Source: Ephydatia muelleri (taxonomy: Eukaryota > Porifera > Demospongiae > Spongillida > Spongillidae). From it: DNA of 64,000 nucleotides. Both the position numbers and the translations under genes were made by a program. Where the stretch lies: assembly GCA_013339895.1 (NCBI GenBank), contig JABACO010000002.1, positions 7,906,924 to 7,970,923 on the forward strand, in the 5' to 3' direction. The notes under the pieces are model-generated. The model saw nothing but the letters and a program-made list of their open reading frames with translations. It had not been told where the DNA came from and did no database searches. Below, piece after piece: positions 57,107-64,000 of this stretch. Every line of letters begins with the position of its first letter. Within the stretch, counting starts at the first letter, position 1.

Positions 57107-60100
57107 GTGAGCGTACATTGTATATAGCCAGAGGTACAGTTCATTGTTGCCCGGTTTAAATAATACGCTTAGCTCGCTGAATCGCGATACAGGCGATCAA
57201 GCGCAATACTATTAATTTGCTGTTCTTCTACATGGGTTTCAATACTGGCAGAATGTTGGTCTTAATTCTTTCTCCTTTCGGCTGAATTCATCCTCTCAAC
57301 ACCCTACACTACTCTTTCCTTGCATGTGCATTTTTTTTGGTACGGCTATGAAGAGATTTATGTTGACGCAAGAAGGTTGCAGCTTCATTTTGGAGAGGAG
57401 TTTAACAAGTCTACAACTATAGTAACATTCAAAAACCAACGCAACGATATAATATAGACGTTCATGATATAGGAATCTTGCATACGAGTAGCAATAGGTT
57501 GAAGGAATGAAAGCAGGGTGGGTAAAAAGAGAAAATGACACTGTACAATATATGATTTAAGCACATAAATAGTCTGTCTCATTTATTCCCTTCACTCACC
57601 TACATGTATATGTGTCCATCCTTTTTACTGTACAATAGCCATTATGCACAGGATATCTCACCATCCTGTCATTCTGTTACATATTCATTAAGATTCAATA
57701 TGCCAATCAGAGTTATAGTGTTTTGTTCTATAGGGACTCGGACATTGCCCTCTCCCCCGATCATCAAATAGAAGAGCATGGAGCTGAAAAGCTACAATCA
57801 ATGCAGCAAACACCAGCCAGAGAGTTAAAAGGTAGGTTAACATCAATGGTAAGAGAATAGGACCAAAATAGACCTGTTCTTAAATGATCTAGTGCTTCTA
57901 AAGGTAATCAATCCCCTGGGGATAAACCTTAGTGCATTGTTGATGTATGATTTACCAATATGAATTTAATAATTTTAGCGTGGGATTGTTTCTGCAAAAA
58001 GGGACCTCGCTCGTGTTTTTTCAAGATTTCAACTTTTTTTTTGAAAATCTAGAAGCCTGAAATGAGACAATCCAACTCAAGTGTACCCACTTTTCTGCAG
58101 GATGCCAAATTCAAATAATCACCCTTTAATTTTGCATCGTTTGGATGATATGACTTTTCAAAGTGGTGACCTTTTGCATTTTGTATACTATGCTGCAGGT
58201 CTCTCTTGTACAACAGTTGCTGCATTCATGTGATCTACACCTGTAGTTAAGAAATTTTTGTATCCATTGAAAGCTCAGAAAGGTTAATACCATTTTGAGT
58301 TTTCCACAAAAGAGTTCATAACTGGTATTAACCTTTCTGCTATTCATGGTTAGAGCTTTAAATTGATATTAAAATTGTTAAATGGATCACATGAATGCAA
58401 CAACTGTAATTTGTACAAGAGAAGCATATTGCAAAAGGTCACCACTTTGAAAGGTCATGTCATCCCAACAATACAAAATTATTTTCATTTGACATCCTGC
58501 TGGGGGCTGATAAAGTAGTTTGGGATGGTAGTGTAGAAAAGTGGGTATGCTTGAGCTGTATTGTCTCATGTGTCCTCTACACAGCGATTTTTACTCAATG
58601 AGAATCAGAGTATCTGTTAGTAAGTTGTAAGCACTGAATGATTAATTAACCATACATTTCAACACAAGCGTTAGTTCCCAGAAATGCTATAATGTAGGTG
58701 TTAGGTCCCTTTTATCGGAAATGAGTGCATATAATGATATAAATTTCTTTTGATGTACAGTTTGGCCAGCTAGGGTCGGCCAAACTGTACATCAAAACAT
58801 CTAACAGTGTGTGATCTAACAGATATTCTGATTCTCATTAAGTAAAAATCGCTGTGTAGAGGACACCTGAGACAATTCAACATTCCTCTCTTGTACAAAT
58901 TACTGTTGTTGCATTCATGTGATCTACTTAACATTGCTTGCAGGTTTTCATTTTTTCGGAAACTGACCCACTTAGCATATGTCAATTTTTATTACAATCT
59001 AAATGAGAGTCCATAAGCAGTAGAAGAACCTATTTTATCTTGCCATACATCGTGAAGCACCGAAATTGCTAGTTATTAAATATATAAATCCAATATTTAA
59101 CTGGTTACTGTTAATTATCGTTTTACTATTCTATTTGTTATATACTCAAGATGACATTCCTTGTTGTTCATTCCATATGTATAGTAATACCTCAGGAGGT
59201 GGAGCAATACAGGACATTCTTGACAGCTACATATAAATGTGCACAAGCAGCAGAAGACCAGTGGCCACCTGTCCAATTTCAGGAGTACATAAAATTGGCT
59301 ACAGTAGTGAAAATGCAAGATTTTATGAAAGAGAATAAGTGTACTAAAGCTATGATAAAAGGAAAACTATGGATTGTAATGAGAAATAAACAATCAATTG
59401 CAATAGAAAAGGTCAGCCATCATTGATAGTTATGTGTATTCGTAATTCAATTACTCACTGTCCAGATTGGCAGGCTTGAGGATGGTACATTGGCTAGCTG
59501 CATCATTGTGCAAGGGATTCCTGGTGTTGGCAACTCCACCTTAGCCTGGCAGCTGGGACGACGTTGGGGAAAGAAGGAAATTCTTCAACACTTCCAGCTG
59601 GTTATTGTGCTGCGTTTGAGGGATGAGAGGATGCAGAAGGCACACACCATATCAGAGCTGTTGTACCATCCAGATCCAGACATACAGCAGTCAGTTAGCA
59701 AGTGGATGGCCAGTACTCTGGGGGAGGATGTGTTGCTCATTCTGGATGGATATGATGAACTGTCTTCAAAACTTCAAATCGGAGATCAGTCAATATTTGC
59801 TCGCATTATAAAAGGAAAGGAGCTTCCTAAGCTGACTGTTCTAGTGACTAGTCGTCCTTCAGCCAACAGGAACCTTTATCAGTTGTGCAGGATACGAGAA
59901 AAGTGTCAGTACATTGAAGTTGTTGGCTTTAGTAAGAAGAAGATTCGAGAATACGTTGAGCTTGCCTTCAAGCACAACTTACAGCTGAAGGATGGGTTCA
60001 ACCTGTACATTAAACAGCGTCCTCATATCCGCAGTATGATGTATGTTCCCATCAACTGTGCCATTGTTGTAGAGCTATTTAGGGAACACAAGGGAAAACC

Positions 60101-63100
60101 CCCACAGACTCTGACTGAGGTATACACTGCACTAACCAACACACTTCTGCAACGTCATGAACAGAAGACCAAGGAGAAGACTCCAGTGGGCATGCCCCAT
60201 ACTGGTAAGGTTTTTTTTTAAATGAAAGGATCAGTTGTACAGTATGTACATGTTTGCAGCTGTTAAAGCGTTATTTACATGTTACATGATGATTTACTCC
60301 CTTTATTAATTGTTACCCCATTATTTAAATGTATGCATGGACTTTTAAATCACTTGAAATTGGATGAGTTGTTTAAAATTTTACTGCGTAAGGTTTCTTT
60401 TGTACTTATGACAGTTGCACTTATGATCTGTGTTATCAATTCTGCTAATATCTGTTGCCTTTATCAGCTGTGTTTTCTAAATACTTCTCATTAAAGCCTG
60501 CAATGTACATGTTTTATATACTGTACAGTATCTCATGAGTTACAAGTACTGAAGAAGCACTACAGTGACCTGGTGGGCACTATTCAGGATCCTGCTGGTC
60601 AGGCTGGTTCACTGTACTCCAGAGGAATGATCTGTCAGTCTGTGAGAGATAAGGTACAAGAGAGAGTAGACCTGACCATAAAGGAGAAAGCTCGAGTCCT
60701 CATCAATGCAGTGGAGGCTCGGGTGACCACAGACCCTTCAATGTTCCAGGTGTTCATGGAGGTGTTGAAAGAGGAACCATCTCTCTCCACCATTGTGGAA
60801 AGGATGAGTGTTTCAAGTGCGTGTGTACGTTTGTCTGTGCTCCATGTGTGATATCTTATGGACTGGTCTGTGGCTGCATCCTGTGTCTCATAGATATAGA
60901 CATACATGTATATGTGCTTAAATGTGTGTTATGTGAATTGACTTCTCTACTTGAGTGCGCGTTAAGCAGATGTACATGTACACTGCACACTGTATGGTCC
61001 CTAGTTTTGGTAATGGATGTAAACGATAAATTCAAAATTGCTCGATTGCTTTATGATTATGCCATTATTGCCAGCAATGACCTTAGGGGTTATATTAGTA
61101 TTGCTATTCATTAAGTCACATAATGGATGGATGAAACTGTGATACATAAATAAGACATCTTTTGTTGTGAACTACACCCAATGACTGACCAATCTTGCAC
61201 GACACATACACAGGTGGTATACATGTACTGTACATGTACCTACTAACCTGCTATCACACACAGGACTTGAGCTGGCTATAAACCAGACATCTTTTGTCCT
61301 GCATATTCTAAACGTGTGCACCAATGTATGCCCATTGCCCTAGCCTACATGCACATGTACCAGATACATTTCTATAAGTGTCTTGCAATTATATTGAGAC
61401 ACATAACCTAAAGTTTTGGGTACATAGCAGTGCCTTCCCAAAATAGACAATTTTTCATCTTAAAACTGCAGTGGTTAGAAAGCAATGCTTTGAACATACT
61501 AATTTGTGTTAATAATTTTATGACATAATGAGCATGGTGCCAAATGTGTAGCCCTCAATCTTCATTACATTCGTTTTGTCACATACACAGGCATATTATG
61601 TACACATATGATATACCTACTAATCTGCTATCACACATGACATACAGCTCTATTAGGAGCTGGCTATAAACCAGATAACTTTTGTCCCACATATTCTAAA
61701 CATGTGCACCAATGTATGCCCATTGCCCTAGCCTACCAGATACATGAAGCACGTTGCCTTCCCATAAGTTTTGGGAACACAGTTCAAACTCCACTTCTCA
61801 AACCAATTAGGTTTTTTTACTTATTGGCTAGTTATTGTTATGGTTCTCTTCTCATTCATTGAGTGATGGTAACCAATGTTAAACTGGTGGGGAGACATCC
61901 ATACAGTATACTGTCTACAAAACGTGGGATGAAAGGTGTGTGTGTGTTTTGTTCCCTTCCCTCACAGCTGTGACATCATCAAAGATGACATGTTTTAAAG
62001 CTCTATCATCTACCACACTCTCCCAGTTACAGTCTGTGGCAAGGCTAGCCTACCAGGGCACACTAAATGACCAATTGATATTCCATGATGTGCAAGATAA
62101 CATCGAACCCTTAGGTATGCCAAATGTGCTACATGTTAGTGTATCAATGACATGCATTTGGTAATTACTAAAGGAATTAACTTGGAAGGGATAGCATATC
62201 AACTTTGCTGATAATGATATAACATAGAATGTTTATTTCCCTATGATGGGTTGACCATGATGTTCCTACCATGTGCCTTCCTTGTATCCATCAGGTCTCC
62301 TTCAGAAGGTACCACATATGTTCTCGACAAGTTCCCCTAAAGCTTCATACAATTTTATACACAAGACTCTCCAGGAGTTCCTCACTGCATGGTATGTTTC
62401 ATCTCGACCAACATCAGAACAAAGGGTCTTTATGAAAGATTCCTTAACCGAACCTAACATGGCTATGACTGTACGGTTCATGGCGGGCCTTACCAAGTTC
62501 CAGACATCATCAGAGAATATGGATGCCTTGGCAGACATTGTCATTTCATTGGAGACTACTGACACGCAGAGATTAATAGAAAACCTGCATTGGATGTTTG
62601 AAACCCAGAATCCCACCTTCATTCAGAGGTTGATGGGAAATAAGGAGCAAACTTTCAAGTGTTCAGGAACTGTCCTCAATCCATTTGATCTACATGTACT
62701 TGGGTACTGCATTGCCAACAGCTTCACATTGTGGTCTGTGAATTTGTACAGATGTGATTTGACTGATGAGTGTATGAGAATGCTGATCTTGGTGGAAGAT
62801 GGAAAAGCCTTTGACCATATTACAAGCTTTGACTTAACATGCAGTACAATAACAGCTTCCATGGCATCCCTATTAGGTGAGTCCTGTTGTTATGCTCTTC
62901 TTGATATGTGCTATTCACTGCACACAGTTCCTGAGTCTACATATCTAGCTACATATTTCTCAATACACATTTGCCAAATAAATACTATAATGCTGATTGC
63001 AACTGGGGTGGGATGGGGCCATCATCTTAGCAACAGTGCCTTGTATAGTGTACTGACCCCATACATGTAGCCACTTTGCACTCGTTGATTCAATCTCTGA

Positions 63101-64000
63101 CCCTCATGTGTGTCAGTCATCATAACAACTCTCAATATTGTGGACATTACTTCACACAGGTTTGATGTTGAAGGAGAATAATACTCTTAAGAAACTGAAC
63201 CTTTGGGAATGTAAACTACAACCAGAGGAATTAGAAGAAGTGATCAAAGGTGTTCAAGTCAATACCAAGTTGGAAACCCTGGTCCTGTCAGGCAAAACCA
63301 TTGATAACAAGAGAGCATCATGCCTTGGTAAGAATGACATCATACAATGTGGAACAGAATGTATATGAAAGAGCATTACATTGGATGATGTAGATTGAAC
63401 TAGGGCATTGTTTTGACTGACCATATTTGGTCATAACCAAAATCCAGGGTGCTTAAATCAGCCATCCACGACCTGTAATATCCACACTTGCAAATAAAGG
63501 TTGTTTTTTTTTTTTCAGTATCTGTGTAGCACAATTGTAGTCTACAGAAACAGAAAAACGGTTATTGAAGGAAATGATATCCAACAACTCTCAATATGGG
63601 ACCACAGTAAATAACATGTTGAGTCACATGGGAGTGGGAGGAGAGGCTCCACTGCATCATGTGTACAATTTCAATGACACAGATGAGAATTATATCACTG
63701 AAACAGAAAGGGACTTACACCTCTCTGCCCCTTCCCCTTACACACAAACTGATAGCTTTGCATAGTGGATGCATCACTGTATAGATGCACACACCTTTTT
63801 CAAGCATACATTGTATGTTTAGCAATTACACACAGCCACACTCAAGGACCATAGCTATGTTAGACACACACTGTCACTTAATGCACATTGATTCAATCTC
63901 TGACCCTCATGTGTGTCAGTCATCATAACAAGTCTCAACATTGTGGACATTACTTCACACAGGTATGATGTTGAAGGAGAATAATACTCTTAAGAAACTG
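56721..64000 (+). CDS. NLR-C: NACHT-LRR receptor (3' end beyond window)
   Basis: Exons: 56721-57106, 57734-57831, 59185-59411, 59466-60204, 60529-60816, 61968-62114, 62295-62876, 63160-63327, and 63963 onward. No premature stop or frameshift in the visible exons, and phases agree throughout. The Walker A Lys is Asn (GIPGVGNST), so normal nucleotide binding is doubtful. The N terminus is enlarged by a 27-bp coding repeat. The 5' half is closest to NLR-A and the LRR region closest to NLR-B. Confidence 0.85.
57107..57733 (+). other. NLR-C intron 1
   Basis: Much shorter than the 2.4-kb NLR-B intron 1 and without the MITE or poly-C run. No exon. Confidence 0.55.
57734..57831 (+). CDS. NLR-C exon 2
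   Basis: 98 nt, DSDIALSPDHQIEEHGAEKL and QSMQQTPARELK, with the same splice phases as NLR-B. Confidence 0.75.
57832..59184 (+). other. NLR-C intron 2, with inverted duplications
   Basis: 58010-58275 and 58380-58570 are inverted copies of one block. 58577-58620 and 58806-58863 are a second inverted pair, and TTTGGCC...GGCCAAA at ~58752-58798 is a small hairpin. No exon. Confidence 0.65.
59185..59411 (+). CDS. NLR-C exon 3, pre-NACHT linker
   Basis: 227 nt: VIPQEVEQYRTFLTATYKCA, DQWPPVQFQEYIKLATVV. It lacks the 5-bp insertion of NLR-A. Confidence 0.8.
59466..60204 (+). CDS. NLR-C NACHT exon with Walker A Asn
   Basis: 739 nt. GIPGVGNSTLAW has Asn (AAC, 59532-59534) where the other copies have Lys (AAG). 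Walker B LLILDGYDEL is normal. VTSRPSANRNL, GFSKKKIREYVELAF and TLTEVYTALTNTLLQRH are conserved. Loss of the P-loop Lys normally blocks NTP binding in P-loop ATPases, so NLR-C may be regulatory, a decoy or decaying. Confidence 0.85.
60529..60816 (+). CDS. NLR-C CARD-like cassette exon
   Basis: 288 nt, phase 1-1: DLVGTIQDPAGQAGSLYSRG, VLINAVEARVTTDPSMF, VFMEVLKEEPSLSTIVERM. The donor is CAA|GTGCGT, weaker than in NLR-B. Confidence 0.7.
60817..61967 (+). other. NLR-C intron 5
   Basis: Contains an internal duplication: TATTCTAAACGTGTGCACC-like text at ~61307 and ~61693, with flanking CTGGCTATAAACCAGA. No exon. Confidence 0.55.
61968..62114 (+). CDS. NLR-C winged-helix exon
   Basis: 147 nt, VTSSKMTCFKALSSTTLSQ, LQSVARLAYQGTLNDQLIF. 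Phase 1-1. Confidence 0.8.
62295..62876 (+). CDS. NLR-C HD2 and first LRRs
   Basis: 582 nt with YNFIHKTLQEFLTAWYVSS, then LRRs LWSVNLYRCDLTDECMRML and ITSFDLTCSTITASM. Donor TTAG|GTGAGT. Confidence 0.85.
63160..63327 (+). CDS. NLR-C LRR exon 1
   Basis: 168 nt: NNTLKKLNLWECKLQPEEL and NTKLETLVLSGKTIDNK. Phase 1-1. Confidence 0.85.
63328..63962 (+). other. NLR-C intron between LRR exons 1 and 2
   Basis: Almost identical to NLR-B 35429-36050, including the poly-T tract before TATCTGTGTAGCAC. No exon inferred. Confidence 0.6.
63963..64000 (+). CDS. NLR-C LRR exon 2 (cut by window end)
   Basis: Acceptor CACACAG followed by MMLKENNTLKKL, the start of another 168-nt cassette. Confidence 0.8.

Noticed and set aside
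56716..57144. Minus-strand His-rich and second plus-frame ORFs over the NLR-C start exon
   Set aside because: They are shadows of the 27-bp repeat, which keeps several frames open; only the DRSDGNDEC frame continues into the conserved splice-linked exon.

Overview
The window is eukaryotic, AT-rich metazoan DNA. It has GT-AG introns, mostly in phase 1, dense transposon debris, and many TACATGTA-type words. The genes are intron-rich NACHT-LRR (NLR) innate immune receptors mixed with transposons. The NACHT/LRR style, the death-fold type and the mobile elements fit a demosponge best; this is inference from the sequence alone.

Layout. Three tandem paralogous NLR loci lie on the + strand. NLR-A spans about 942-8464, with its 5' exons before the window and coding lesions. 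NLR-B spans 26596-45163 and has a complete exon set, but a transposon sits in its terminal LRR exon. NLR-C runs from 56721 past the window end. The deduced exon order is: (1) acidic Ser/Asp-rich start exon; (2) 98-nt exon; (3) pre-NACHT linker; (4) 739-nt NACHT exon; (5) a symmetric phase 1-1 exon encoding a CARD/death-fold-like domain; (6) and (7) winged-helix/HD2 and first LRRs; then 168-nt exons that each encode two 28-residue LRRs; then a terminal LRR exon. If NLR-B is joined this way, with the transposon and one 4-bp target duplication left out, the coding length is 3099 nt, exactly 1033 codons. This supports every junction.

Between the NLRs (about 8.5-26.5 kb and 45.2-56.7 kb) are two related spacers. 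Each holds ankyrin-type exons and a short conserved terminal exon about 2.1 and 1.2 kb upstream of the next NLR start exon. They also contain tandem duplications and mobile DNA: a non-LTR retrotransposon with a restriction-like endonuclease (19171-22282), an 1.8-kb inverted-repeat transposon with a visible empty site (15491-17300), long foldback elements, MITEs, and a palindrome containing an ILK-like kinase exon (46974-47208). A degraded hAT transposase lies in the last intron of NLR-B.

The most interesting point is the NLR architecture. The death-fold module is not N-terminal. It is a skippable cassette exon between the NACHT exon and the winged-helix exons in all three copies, and the N terminus is an expandable Asp/Ser repeat. 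Each copy also carries a different lesion: A has a nonsense codon and a frameshift, B has the transposon in an LRR exon, and C has Lys to Asn in the Walker A motif.
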